64,000 nt of DNA from Neptunitalea lumnitzerae (GTDB lineage Bacteria; Bacteroidota; Bacteroidia; Flavobacteriales; Flavobacteriaceae). Each line of letters opens with the position of its first letter. Within the stretch, counting starts at the first letter, position 1. The DNA is taken from the NCBI RefSeq assembly GCF_027924185.1, contig NZ_BRVO01000003.1, positions 186,001 through 250,000 on the forward strand. Direction: 5' to 3'. The position numbers and the translations under genes were made by a program. Below are positions 26,160-35,049 of this stretch, piece by piece. The notes below the pieces were generated by a model. The model made no database searches. It was not told where the DNA came from and saw only the letters and a list, made by a program, of their open reading frames with translations.

Positions 26160-26901
26160 GTTGCTAAAGCGTTTTTCTTTTTCAATTCTATTGTTAACTT
26201 TATTAATTGTGGGGGCTTGCTCAAATTCTAGCAACAAAACCTCTAAAACTAACCTACAAATTACTAAAGAAAAAGATACCATAACAGAAAAAACTGATTC
26301 AATTGTTGAAAAAGTAGAAGAAAAACCTGCTGTGGTAGAAAAAGACACCTTTAGACTTACCGAAGATAATGCTATTGACTTTTTCTATAATTACGAGAAA
26401 ACCATTACCGAAAACAAAGTACGTATTAAAACCAAGTTTGGTAATATAGACATTGAGCTATTTGAAAATACGCCCTACCACAGAGCTAATTTTATTTACT
26501 TAACTAAAAAGCATTATTTTGATAGTACTTACTTTTACCGCGTAGTACCTAATTTTGTGATTCAAGGTGGAAATACCGATAGTTACAAAACCTCTAAAAA
26601 AAGAGCTAAAATAGGTAGATACCTTTTACCTCCTGATACCAGAAAAGGACACAAACACCACCGTGGTACTATTTCTATGCCTAGTAGCGAAATTGACAAC
26701 CCTCATAAACTGGCATCGCCTTTTGAATTTTTTATTGTAGTACAAGATCCTGGTGCTTACCATTTAGATGGAGATTATACTGCCTTTGGTAGAGTAATTG
26801 CTGGTATGGATGTAGTAGACGAAATAAACAAAGTACGTACCGACGAACGTGAATGGCCCTACCAAAATGTGGTTATCACTTCGGTTGAAATATTAAAATA
26901 A
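26158..26901 (+). CDS. Cyclophilin-type peptidyl-prolyl isomerase, lipoprotein
   Basis: A 247-residue protein. The lipoprotein signal has lipobox IVGAC (Cys about residue 19), followed by a low-complexity Lys/Glu/Thr linker to about residue 75 and a cyclophilin domain (FGNIDIELFENTPYHRANFI, FYRVVPNFVIQGG). Catalytic Arg and Phe/Gln positions are conserved (YRVVPNF, FEFFIV). It assists folding in the periplasm, anchored to a membrane. The frame opens at 26041, but only the ATG at 26158 starts a signal peptide. A possible -7 box TACTTTTG at 26121-26128 lies inside the Nudix gene. Confidence 0.92.
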   Translation: MLLKRFSFSILLLTLLIVGACSNSSNKTSKTNLQITKEKDTITEKTDSIVEKVEEKPAVVEKDTFRLTEDNAIDFFYNYEKTITENKVRIKTKFGNIDIELFENTPYHRANFIYLTKKHYFDSTYFYRVVPNFVIQGGNTDSYKTSKKRAKIGRYLLPPDTRKGHKHHRGTISMPSSEIDNPHKLASPFEFFIVVQDPGAYHLDGDYTAFGRVIAGMDVVDEINKVRTDEREWPYQNVVITSVEILK

Positions 26902-26955
26902 CCCTCGTTTAAACTGAACAAACAACGTAGTACTTAATCTCTATTATCTAGTAAA

Positions 26956-27672
26956 TTACATTTGTTGGGTGTAGTAGTTATAATCTTTAAGTACGTTTTC
27001 TATAAAAACAATAGGCTTTTCTTCTGGGGTTACCTCTAGCAAATTTTTAAGCTTATCGGATAGCGCCACAATAATATTATGGTTTCCATTTATCTTAGCA
27101 TTTGAGAAAACCGATTTTATTTGGTTTACATCTTTATCTGTTAAAATTGATACTTGAGGGTATGTAGGCACATAATCTTCCGGTAGTTCTGCATGAATGG
27201 TTTGGTGTAAATGAATCTGTTTCTTTTCAGTTATAACAGTTGTTTTTGCCGCCCTATCACCTATTCTTTGCGAAGATGGACTTAGTAACATAGATAAAAC
27301 GGCAGCACCACAAGAAGTTAATAGTACATCAATTATTCGTAAAATCCATCTTACAAAATAATTAGAAAAGCTGGCGCTACTACCATCCATTCTCACCACT
27401 CTTATTTTCATAGCATACTTACCAGGAGTTCTACCATTTGTAAAGGTTTCAAACAATAAATAATATAAAGAAGGCGGTAATGATATAATAAGCCACAAAG
27501 TCCAATCAGTTCCTAAATGAATATCTATAGCAGACAAAATAAAGATGGCTGCAATAAAATATGCCACAATAATTAGTGAGTCTAGCAAATAGGCCAAACC
27601 ACGGTCTACTATGTTAGCAACATTATGAGAAATTCCTACATTTTGTGAAGTTTCTATTTGGAAATTATCCAT
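26956..27672 (-). CDS. RDD family membrane protein
   Basis: A 238-residue protein with the RDD domain: ANIVDRGLAYLLDSLIIVAYF carries the Arg-Asp pattern of the first helix, and GRTPGKYAMKIRVVRMDG precedes the last helices. Three or more membrane segments lie within residues 25-135, followed by a soluble C-terminal region of about 100 residues. It is divergent from the SpoIIM-like operon with 53 bases between starts. RDD proteins are commonly found next to this operon, so a shared function is likely but undefined. Confidence 0.88.
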   Translation of the reverse strand: MDNFQIETSQNVGISHNVANIVDRGLAYLLDSLIIVAYFIAAIFILSAIDIHLGTDWTLWLIISLPPSLYYLLFETFTNGRTPGKYAMKIRVVRMDGSSASFSNYFVRWILRIIDVLLTSCGAAVLSMLLSPSSQRIGDRAAKTTVITEKKQIHLHQTIHAELPEDYVPTYPQVSILTDKDVNQIKSVFSNAKINGNHNIIVALSDKLKNLLEVTPEEKPIVFIENVLKDYNYYTQQM

Positions 27673-27725
27673 ATTTTATTTTCTTTGGTAAACTTTTCTG
27701 TAAATATATAATATATAGTCAGGCT

Positions 27726-28706
27726 ATGCGCGAAGCAGCATTTGTAAAACAAAATAAAGATAAATGGTTAACATTTGAAAATATTCTGAAAAAGAATACA
27801 GAAATGTCTCCCCAAGAATTATCTGACCTATATATAGAAATTACAGATCATCTTAGTTATGCCAAAACGTTTTATGCTGGCAGTAATACAGAACGGTACT
27901 TAAATCAGTTAGCTGTAGAGGCACATCAAAAAATTTATAAAACCAAAAAAGAAAGTAAAAATAGAATTATCACTTTCTGGAAAGATGAATTCCCACTAAC
28001 CTTTTATCCGTACCGAAGAATATTATTAATAAGCTTTTTATTTTTTGCACTATTTACTGCTATTGGTGCTTACTCTTCTGCTACAGATCAAGATTTTGTT
28101 AGGTCTATTTTAGGAGACGCTTATGTAAACATGACTGATAGTAATATTGAGAACAATGACCCCATGGCCGTTTACAAGCAACAGGGAGAACTAGATATGT
28201 TTTTAGGTATTACCATTAATAATATTAGAGTTGCTTTAATGGCATTTGCACTGGGTCTTATGCTTTCTGTAGGCAGTATTTATATGCTTTTAAACAATGC
28301 AATAATGCTAGGTTCTTTTCAGTATTATTTCTACAGTAGAGGAGTTTTCTGGGAATCTGTAAGAACTATTTGGATACACGGTACCATAGAAATATCGGTT
28401 ATTATTATTGCCGGATGCGCAGGTATGGTAATGGGAAATAGTATATTATTTCCTAAAACATATACCAGGTTACAATCTTTTCAAAGGGGGGTAAGCAATG
28501 GGGTAAAGATTGTTATTAGTACCATTCCGTTTTTCATTATAGCCGGTTTTTTAGAAGGGTTTGTTACCAGACATACCGAAATGCCTTTATGGCTATCTAT
28601 ACTAATAATAATGGGGTCTTTATGCTTAATTGTATTCTATTATGTAATATACCCCAAACAAGTGTATATGAAACATCAACTAGCTAAACAATCTATAACT
28701 AACTAA
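27726..28706 (+). CDS. Stage II sporulation protein M (SpoIIM/DUF95) family membrane protein
   Basis: A 326-residue protein with a cytoplasmic N-terminus (about 100 residues, MREAAFVKQNKDKW) and five or so membrane helices that form the SpoIIM domain, including MLSVGSIYMLLNNAIMLGSF and IWIHGTIEISVIIIAGCAG with the conserved His-Gly...Glu. In Bacillus SpoIIM assembles a peptidoglycan-remodelling complex; in non-sporulating Bacteroidota the role is unknown. The frame extends to 27645, but the ATG at 27726 is preferred. First gene of a six-gene operon ending with DUF58. Confidence 0.88.
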   Translation: MREAAFVKQNKDKWLTFENILKKNTEMSPQELSDLYIEITDHLSYAKTFYAGSNTERYLNQLAVEAHQKIYKTKKESKNRIITFWKDEFPLTFYPYRRILLISFLFFALFTAIGAYSSATDQDFVRSILGDAYVNMTDSNIENNDPMAVYKQQGELDMFLGITINNIRVALMAFALGLMLSVGSIYMLLNNAIMLGSFQYYFYSRGVFWESVRTIWIHGTIEISVIIIAGCAGMVMGNSILFPKTYTRLQSFQRGVSNGVKIVISTIPFFIIAGFLEGFVTRHTEMPLWLSILIIMGSLCLIVFYYVIYPKQVYMKHQLAKQSITN

Positions 28707-28711
28707 ACACT

Positions 28712-29620
28712 ATGAAAACGTATATTGAATTTAAAAAACAACGACAATTAGGAGATATTATTTCTGATACCTTTAATTTTATAAGAAATGAATTAAAACC
28801 TTTTTTTAGAACTGTTTTACAGATAGTAGGCCCTTATCTTATTGTATTTCTTATTGCCATTAGTTTATACGGTTATGCTTCTTATAGCACATTTGGGCAA
28901 TTTATAAGTGAGTTTTCTTATACTACCGATGTAGGTCTGAAGAGTTTTACCGGAGTTAATATTGCTTTGTTTATTGCTGGTATTATTTTATTAATTTTTA
29001 GTGTTATTGCAATATATACCCTTTCTCATGCTGCTACTTTATACTATATAGAATCTTATGCTGATAATGAAGGAAAAGTAGATTATGAAGCTGTTAAAGA
29101 CAAGTCTAAAAATAAATTTTGGAGTTTTATTGGTTTAGGTATTTTAGTGGGGCTCATGGTAGGTTTTGGTTTTGTGTTATGTATTATACCAGGTATTTAT
29201 GTATATGTTCCACTTAGTTTAACCTATGCTATTATGGTATTTAGAAACACCTCTGTAGACGATGCTATAAGCGCTAGTTTTAAATTGGTAAAAAATGAAT
29301 GGTGGATTACATTTGCAACCCTTATTGTAATAGGTATTCTGGTTGGTATTGCTGGGTCTGCTTTTGGTATGCCTGCAGCTATTTATCAATGGGTAAAAAT
29401 GGGGATAATTCCTGGCGCTATGGACCTTAATGAACCTGCAGAAATATTTGTAGATCCTATTTACTGGATGTTAAATTTACTTTCGTATGCATTTCAATAT
29501 TTGCTAAATTTTGTAACTATTATTGCTTCTGCCTTTATTTATTTTAATCTAAATGAACGCAAAAACTTTACAGGAACCTTTGAAACAATTAATAACATAG
29601 GAACTCAATCTGAAGATTAA
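28712..29620 (+). CDS. Multi-pass membrane protein of the MoxR cluster
   Basis: A 302-residue protein with about six membrane segments (around 35-55, 85-110, 145-170, 195-215, 245-275) and a Gly-rich stretch FWSFIGLGILVGLMVGFGFV. It resembles the membrane domain seen in glycerophosphodiester phosphodiesterase-associated proteins (DUF975-like), but no catalytic part is present. It lies 5 bases after the SpoIIM-like gene and overlaps the next gene by one base (TAATG), so it belongs to the same translational unit. Confidence 0.75.
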   Translation: MKTYIEFKKQRQLGDIISDTFNFIRNELKPFFRTVLQIVGPYLIVFLIAISLYGYASYSTFGQFISEFSYTTDVGLKSFTGVNIALFIAGIILLIFSVIAIYTLSHAATLYYIESYADNEGKVDYEAVKDKSKNKFWSFIGLGILVGLMVGFGFVLCIIPGIYVYVPLSLTYAIMVFRNTSVDDAISASFKLVKNEWWITFATLIVIGILVGIAGSAFGMPAAIYQWVKMGIIPGAMDLNEPAEIFVDPIYWMLNLLSYAFQYLLNFVTIIASAFIYFNLNERKNFTGTFETINNIGTQSED

Positions 29621-30354
29621 TGCCTAAGCTTACATCTGTTATAATCATTTTTATAGTATTGTTTACCGTATTCTTCGGAAGTGGTATGTATGCAAATGAA
29701 TACCAAGGAGAAACTGTACCTTCTTTTGAACAAAATACTATTGAAGATTATAAACAAGATAGTGACTTTGATTATACCGAAACTACAAATGAAGGGTCTA
29801 ATTTTATAGAGATCATCAAAGCGTGGATCATAAGTTTTTTATCATGGATAGCAGAAAATATATTTAGTACTAAGTTCAATATAACTTGGCTATCCATTTT
29901 TTTTGAGATTATGATTTATGCCTCTATAGCATTACTAATTTTTTTAATTATTAAGTTATTTCTAAACATCAACCTCAAAAGTTTTTCTTCTAAGAAAGCT
30001 CATAAAAAAGCTGACATTCAATTTACAGAAGATGAACATATTATTAAAAATGAAGATATAAACAAGTTGATTAAAGAGGCTGTAGCAAAAGAAAATTACA
30101 GATTGGCTGTTAGGTATTATTACTTGCTAACCCTTCAAGATTTAAGCGAACGAGAATTGATACATTGGGAACAACAAAAAACCAATAAAGACTATATTGT
30201 AGAAATTTCTAAAGAAGTACTAAAAGTTCCTTTTGACTATATTACCAACCTATATGATTATATATGGTTTGGAAATTTTGAAATTGACCAGTTTAAATTT
30301 CTTCAAATTGAACAAGAATTTAAAAAGTTCAACTCTAAAATAGCAACAGTTTGA
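29620..30354 (+). CDS. DUF4129 domain-containing membrane protein
   Basis: A 244-residue protein. The N-terminal signal or anchor segment (about 1-22) is followed by a short periplasmic part, a second membrane segment (about 98-118) and a cytoplasmic DUF4129 domain (about 145-235) with AVAKENYRLAVRYYYLLTLQ and HWEQQKTNKDY. DUF4129 proteins regularly accompany MoxR and DUF58 genes. It overlaps the preceding gene by one base and the following one by four (TTGA). Confidence 0.82.
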   Translation: MPKLTSVIIIFIVLFTVFFGSGMYANEYQGETVPSFEQNTIEDYKQDSDFDYTETTNEGSNFIEIIKAWIISFLSWIAENIFSTKFNITWLSIFFEIMIYASIALLIFLIIKLFLNINLKSFSSKKAHKKADIQFTEDEHIIKNEDINKLIKEAVAKENYRLAVRYYYLLTLQDLSERELIHWEQQKTNKDYIVEISKEVLKVPFDYITNLYDYIWFGNFEIDQFKFLQIEQEFKKFNSKIATV

Positions 30355-31535
30355 GAAAACGAGGTGTCATATATATAGTGCTTTTAGTGTTAGCTATCCT
30401 ATTGTTGGTAATTGTAGACAATTCTAAACCAAAAGAAATAAATTGGTTTCCAAGCTACAATGCTAAAAAAACATTACCCTTTGGTACTTATATACTTGCG
30501 CAGCAATTAGAAAATGTGTTGCCTAATAAAAACATACACGTTTCTTCTATTGCACCACATAATAAACTAAGCAATAATGAAATAGAAGAAGGCAGTTATT
30601 TTTTTATTAATTCTGATGTTGCTTTTGGCCCGGATGAGCTGGAGAGCCTTTTAGATTGGGTTTCCGAAGGAAATAATTTAATTGTTGCATCTCATACAAT
30701 TGAAGAATCTTTGCTAGACACCCTACAAGTATCTGCGCAAAAGTTACCGCTGTTTAAAAGCATTACATCTTCTGGAGTTCAACTTAAAAATGACTACAGA
30801 AAGGAAAAAAACCTTAGTGCTACATATGATAGAGCTATTGAAACATTGTATTTCGATTCTATTAAAAAAGCTACTCCAATAGCACATCTTAGCATTAATG
30901 ATAAACCTGAAAAATATACATTTGCTATAACTAAAAAATTTGGAGCAGGCTCTATAGTGCTTATCACCTTACCAGAAGTATTTACCAATTATTTTATTTT
31001 AAAAGAAAACAATAACTATTTTTCAGCTTCCTTATTAGAGTTTTTAAAAGGCCCTAATATCTATCTTGATCAGCATTATATTAATGGAAAGGTTATTTAC
31101 CTATCTCCGTTGTATTTATTTTTAGAAAACAAATACTTAAAGTTGGCCTACTATTTTCTTATGCTAACGCTTTTTATTTTTATAATTTTTGAAGCTAAAA
31201 GAACTCAAAGACCCATTCCTATTATCAAACCGCTTACCAACCAAACCCTAGCCTTTACTAGAACTATTGGTAATATGTATTATCAACAAGGAATGTATAA
31301 AGATATTGTTACTCAAAAAATAGAATTGTTTTTAACCGATATAAGGCTAAAACTGCACATTCCTACAGAACATTTAAACGATGCATTTTATAATCAGTTA
31401 TCCGCTAGAACCAATAAGCCTGAAACTGATATAAGAGAATTATTTGACTATATTAAAGAGTTAAATGCAAAAAATACAATTACCAAAAACGAAGTACTTA
31501 AACTAAATAGTTTATTAGAAGAATACAACCTGTAA
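30351..31535 (+). CDS. DUF4350 domain-containing membrane protein
   Basis: A 394-residue protein. Membrane segment at about 5-23, a periplasmic domain that includes NSKPKEINWFPSYNAKKTLPFG and a GATase-like region (SNNEIEEGSYFFINSDVAF, LDWVSEGNNLIVASH) typical of DUF4350, and a second membrane helix near 263-283 followed by a helical cytoplasmic tail. The start codon is TTG at 30351, overlapping the TGA stop of the upstream gene, so translation probably depends on ribosome re-initiation. The MoxR gene follows after 3 bases. Confidence 0.82.
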   Translation: MRKRGVIYIVLLVLAILLLVIVDNSKPKEINWFPSYNAKKTLPFGTYILAQQLENVLPNKNIHVSSIAPHNKLSNNEIEEGSYFFINSDVAFGPDELESLLDWVSEGNNLIVASHTIEESLLDTLQVSAQKLPLFKSITSSGVQLKNDYRKEKNLSATYDRAIETLYFDSIKKATPIAHLSINDKPEKYTFAITKKFGAGSIVLITLPEVFTNYFILKENNNYFSASLLEFLKGPNIYLDQHYINGKVIYLSPLYLFLENKYLKLAYYFLMLTLFIFIIFEAKRTQRPIPIIKPLTNQTLAFTRTIGNMYYQQGMYKDIVTQKIELFLTDIRLKLHIPTEHLNDAFYNQLSARTNKPETDIRELFDYIKELNAKNTITKNEVLKLNSLLEEYNL

Positions 31536-31538
31536 ATT

Positions 31539-32531
31539 ATGGATATAGAAAATACTGAAAACTTGGCTTTTAATAACCGAATAGACCTTGAGCAATTAAA
31601 AGAAGCGGTTGCCAATATTAAACAAGAACTGGCTAAAGTAATTATTGGTCAAAATGAATTTATAGAGTTGTTAATTGTAGCTTTATTATCTGATGGGCAT
31701 GTGTTAATTGAAGGTGTACCAGGTATTGCCAAAACCGTAACCAGTAAATTATTTGCCAAAACACTACAAACAGGTTTTGGCAGAATACAGTTTACTCCAG
31801 ATTTAATGCCAAGTGACGTTTTGGGTACTTCTGTTTTAAATATGAAAACTTCAGATTTTGAGTTTAAAAAAGGGCCTATTTTCTCTAATCTTGTTTTAAT
31901 TGACGAGATTAACAGAGCACCTGCAAAAACCCAAGCTGCTTTATTTGAAGTTATGGAAGAAAAGCAAATTACCATAGATGGAACAACCTACCAAATGGAA
32001 CCACCTTTTATGGTATTGGCTACACAGAACCCTATTGAACAAGAAGGTACCTATGCACTACCAGAAGCACAGTTAGACCGTTTTATATTTAAAATAAAAT
32101 TAGGGTATCCTTCAGTAACTGAAGAAATTGATATTTTAAAAACGCACCATGAGCGTAAAGAAAAACCAGTTACTACAGAAATAGCGGCAGTTCTTACTCC
32201 GGAAATGTTACTAGATTTTAAACTAAAAATTAAAGACATACTGGTTGAAGAAAAAATATTTAAATACATCGCTGAAATTATAGATAAAACTAGAAATCAC
32301 CCGCATTTATATATTGGTGCTTCTCCTAGAGCTTCTATTGCCATTTTAAAAACAGCCAAAACATATGCTGCTATTAACGGAAGAGATTTTGTAATTCCTG
32401 AAGATGTAAAAAATACCTTGGTTCCGGTACTAAACCATAGAATTATCTTAACTCCTGAGAGAGAAATGGAAGGTGTTACCCCAGAAAAGGTTATTTCAAT
32501 GATTGTTCAATCTGTAGAAGTTCCTAGATAA
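31539..32531 (+). CDS. MoxR family AAA+ ATPase
   Basis: A 330-residue AAA+ ATPase. Walker A is GVPGIAKT (59-66), Walker B VLIDEINRAPAKTQAALFE, the sensor region ATQNPIEQEGTYALPEAQLDRF and the C-terminal lid helical part. MoxR proteins act as chaperones that load metals or mature vWA-domain partners. The partner here is probably the DUF58 protein directly downstream with no gap. The surrounding DUF4129/DUF4350 genes match conserved Bacteroidota clusters. Confidence 0.95.
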   Translation: MDIENTENLAFNNRIDLEQLKEAVANIKQELAKVIIGQNEFIELLIVALLSDGHVLIEGVPGIAKTVTSKLFAKTLQTGFGRIQFTPDLMPSDVLGTSVLNMKTSDFEFKKGPIFSNLVLIDEINRAPAKTQAALFEVMEEKQITIDGTTYQMEPPFMVLATQNPIEQEGTYALPEAQLDRFIFKIKLGYPSVTEEIDILKTHHERKEKPVTTEIAAVLTPEMLLDFKLKIKDILVEEKIFKYIAEIIDKTRNHPHLYIGASPRASIAILKTAKTYAAINGRDFVIPEDVKNTLVPVLNHRIILTPEREMEGVTPEKVISMIVQSVEVPR

Positions 32532-33872
32532 TTGAAGCTGATAGCATTTATAAAGAGTTTATATATTGATACCAAGTTATTGTTTGTAACCCTTGGTATT
32601 GCTCTTATATTCTTACTTTCTTACTGGGTACATCCGCTATATCAAATAGGTTGGGTTTGTGCTTTAATTTTTTGTATTGTAGTACTGGCAGATGCCTTAT
32701 TGGTGTTTGTAGTTACCAATGGAATTACAGCTAGAAGAATTTTGCCTAACCGATTTTCTAATAGTGATCATAATCAAGTTTCCATAACCGTTACCAACCA
32801 GTATGCTTTCAATATATTTATAAAGGTTATTGATGAGTTGCCATTTCAATTTCAAAAAAGAGATTTTAACCACTCAGCTACCATACAAAAAAATGGCCAT
32901 TATGACTTTATCTACGAAGTAAAACCAGTTGAACGAGGCGAATACCACTACGGAAAATTAAATATTTATGTAAATAGTCCGCTACAGCTTATTAGAAGAA
33001 GATACATTTTTCAAGATGAAGTAGTGGTAAAAGTATATCCGTCATTTGTTCAAATGCAGCAGTATGACTTTCTTGCCATTGATAGTAAAACATCTACTTA
33101 CGGGTTAAAAAAAATAAGACGTATTGGGCATACCATGGAATTTGAACAAATAAAAGATTATGTGGTAGGAGACGATATACGAACTATTAACTGGAAGGCT
33201 ACTGCCAAAAGAGCTTCTTTAATGGTAAATCAATATCAAGATGAAAAATCACAACCTATTTATTCTATCATAGATACAGGTAGAGTTATGAAAATGCCTT
33301 TTAATGAGTTAAGTCTTTTAGACTATGCCATTAATGCTACGCTGGCCTTTTCTAATGTAGGATTAAAGAAAAGTGATAAAGTTGGTCTTGTTACTTTTAA
33401 TAAAAATTTAGACGAATTTGTGCCAGCTTTAGGAAAGCTTACGCATTTAAATACCCTGTTAGAAAAACTGTATAATGTGAATACATTATTTCCAGATTCA
33501 GATTTTGGAAATTTATACGGGCACTTAAACAGAAAAGTAAATCAGCGCAGCCTGCTCTTCTTATATACTAATTTTGAACATATTTCTGCTTTAAGAAGAC
33601 AGCTTCCTTTTTTAAAAGCTATTTCTAAAAAACATGTTCTAGTAGTTATATTTTTTGAAAATACTGAACTTACTAATTTCATTCAGGAAAAAAGTGAAGA
33701 TCTTCAAGATGTTATACATAAAACCATTGCCGAGAAGTTTGTACATGATAAAACATTAATGCTAAAAGAACTTCAAATTCATGGAATTCAAGGTATTCTT
33801 ACCAAACCTGAAAACTTAACTATAAATACCATTAATAAGTACCTAGAAATTAAGGCAAAAGGTTTACTATAA
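32532..33872 (+). CDS. DUF58 domain-containing protein
   Basis: A 446-residue protein with two N-terminal membrane helices (about 12-60), a beta-rich region (residues 80-190) and the DUF58 core GDDIRTINWKATAKRASLMV (about 215), after which a vWA-like fold with YSIIDTGR follows. The start codon is TTG at 32532, immediately after the MoxR stop. DUF58 proteins are the usual MoxR clients. Last gene of the operon; no clear terminator follows in the 115-base gap. Confidence 0.88.
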   Translation: MKLIAFIKSLYIDTKLLFVTLGIALIFLLSYWVHPLYQIGWVCALIFCIVVLADALLVFVVTNGITARRILPNRFSNSDHNQVSITVTNQYAFNIFIKVIDELPFQFQKRDFNHSATIQKNGHYDFIYEVKPVERGEYHYGKLNIYVNSPLQLIRRRYIFQDEVVVKVYPSFVQMQQYDFLAIDSKTSTYGLKKIRRIGHTMEFEQIKDYVVGDDIRTINWKATAKRASLMVNQYQDEKSQPIYSIIDTGRVMKMPFNELSLLDYAINATLAFSNVGLKKSDKVGLVTFNKNLDEFVPALGKLTHLNTLLEKLYNVNTLFPDSDFGNLYGHLNRKVNQRSLLFLYTNFEHISALRRQLPFLKAISKKHVLVVIFFENTELTNFIQEKSEDLQDVIHKTIAEKFVHDKTLMLKELQIHGIQGILTKPENLTINTINKYLEIKAKGLL

Positions 33873-33987
33873 GTTTTTTACAGTTCATCACTTAAAATAT
33901 ACAGTTGGGTAGTATTACTTTTTATGACATTGCTAATTTTTGCACTTTTGAAGTGTAAAATTAAAACAACCATAAAAAATTATACTT

Positions 33988-34404
33988 ATGAAAACACTTG
34001 CTACACTTTTAATGATTTTGTTAACTTCATTAATTCACGCACAAGAAAAAAACACCTATACCATTAACGCGCAAGTAACCAATGTAAAAAGCGCTGAGGG
34101 TAATGTAATTTTTAGCTTACACACCAAAGACACCTTTATGAAAGGTAGCGGTATTAAAATGGTAGTTGCTACCATAGAAAACGGAGTGGCAAAAGCAACC
34201 TTTACTGATATAGAACCAGGCACCTATGCTATTATGGTACTACATGATGAGAATGAAAATAAAAGAATGGATTTTGAAGCTACTGGTTTTCCAAAAGAAG
34301 ACTACGGAATGAGTAACAACCCAATGGCTTTTGGCCCTCCAAATTTTAACGATGCTAAATTTGACATTACTACAGAAGATAAAGATTTTACCATTAGATT
34401 TTAA
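33988..34404 (+). CDS. DUF2141 domain-containing secreted protein
   Basis: A 138-residue protein with a signal peptide (residues 1-18, ending IHAQ) and a DUF2141 beta-sandwich: IEPGTYAIMVLHDENENKRMDFEATGFPKEDYGMS carries the family pattern (named here by its position, about residues 75-110), including the Asp/Asn-rich loop that may bind calcium. Periplasmic or extracellular; function unknown. Followed by a strong terminator shared with the dps gene. Confidence 0.88.
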   Translation: MKTLATLLMILLTSLIHAQEKNTYTINAQVTNVKSAEGNVIFSLHTKDTFMKGSGIKMVVATIENGVAKATFTDIEPGTYAIMVLHDENENKRMDFEATGFPKEDYGMSNNPMAFGPPNFNDAKFDITTEDKDFTIRF

Positions 34405-34410
34405 ATAACA

Positions 34411-34444
34411 AAAAAGCCTGCTTAAATAAGTAAGCAGGCTTTTT
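34411..34444 (+). terminator. Bidirectional terminator between the DUF2141 and dps genes
   Basis: Stem AAAAAGCCTGCTTA (34411-34424) and TAAGCAGGCTTTTT (34431-34444) with a 6-base loop; A- and T-runs serve both convergent genes. Confidence 0.9.
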
Positions 34445-34461
34445 AATTTTAAAGTTATCTC

Positions 34462-34941
34462 TTAGATTTTTTCATCTAACCAAGCTTTCATCATCCAAAC
34501 AGTTTTTTCCTGTTCTGTAATAAAATCACTCATCATAGAATTGGTTCCTTCATCATTTGCTTCATCAGAAGCTATCAGAATTTCTCTTTCTATTTTTAAA
34601 AGCTCTGTTAGTGAGTTTACTACCAGCTGTACAGAAGCTTCGTCATTATGAATATTTTTACCTACCGGTACTTTAGATGCCTTTACATAATCGTCAAAAG
34701 TATGCAACGGTACACTTCCTAAAGTAAGTATACGCTCGGCAATTTCATCAACTTTCGTATTTGCATCAGTATATAATTCTTCAAATTTAATATGAAGATC
34801 AAAAAAGCGCTTACCACGAATATTCCAGTGTATCCCTCTTAAATTCTGGTAATAGGTTTGAAAATTAGCCAATAAAGCATTTAATTTTTCAGCTATTTTT
34901 TCTGTTTGTTGGGCATCTAGCCCTAAACTATTATAGTTCAT
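34462..34941 (-). CDS. dps: DNA-protecting ferritin-like protein Dps
   Basis: A 159-residue Dps monomer; twelve form a shell that oxidises iron with peroxide and shields DNA. Ferroxidase residues His38 and His50 are 12 apart as in E. coli (HWNIRGKRFFDLH), with Asp65 and Glu69 in VDEIAERI; the position of E. coli Asp67 is Glu54. The N-terminal tail is short and only weakly basic, so DNA binding may be poor. A minus-strand -7-like box TAAATTTG (34970-34977) lies about 30 bases upstream without a good -33 element, which fits activator control. An oxyR gene lies 1.2 kb away. Confidence 0.93.
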   Translation of the reverse strand: MNYNSLGLDAQQTEKIAEKLNALLANFQTYYQNLRGIHWNIRGKRFFDLHIKFEELYTDANTKVDEIAERILTLGSVPLHTFDDYVKASKVPVGKNIHNDEASVQLVVNSLTELLKIEREILIASDEANDEGTNSMMSDFITEQEKTVWMMKAWLDEKI

Positions 34942-35049
34942 TGATTTAATTTTTTCTTATTTATATCAACAAATTTACAAATACCAAAAACCAATAATAC
35001 GTAATTCCTATTAGTACTTCTTATACTTAAATTTGAGTTACCTATACCA

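Noticed and set aside
33890-33940. TTC/TTG hexamers 21 bases apart upstream of the DUF2141 gene, resembling the LytTR-like repeats
   Set aside because: They lack the ACC core of the other sites and the -7 element lies at a different distance; treated as chance.
34942-35049. Possible OxyR binding half-sites (ATAG/CTAT type) upstream of dps, and similarly before trxB at 42790-42820
   Set aside because: ATAG and CTAT tetramers are expected often in such AT-rich DNA, and spacing did not fit four clear half-sites.
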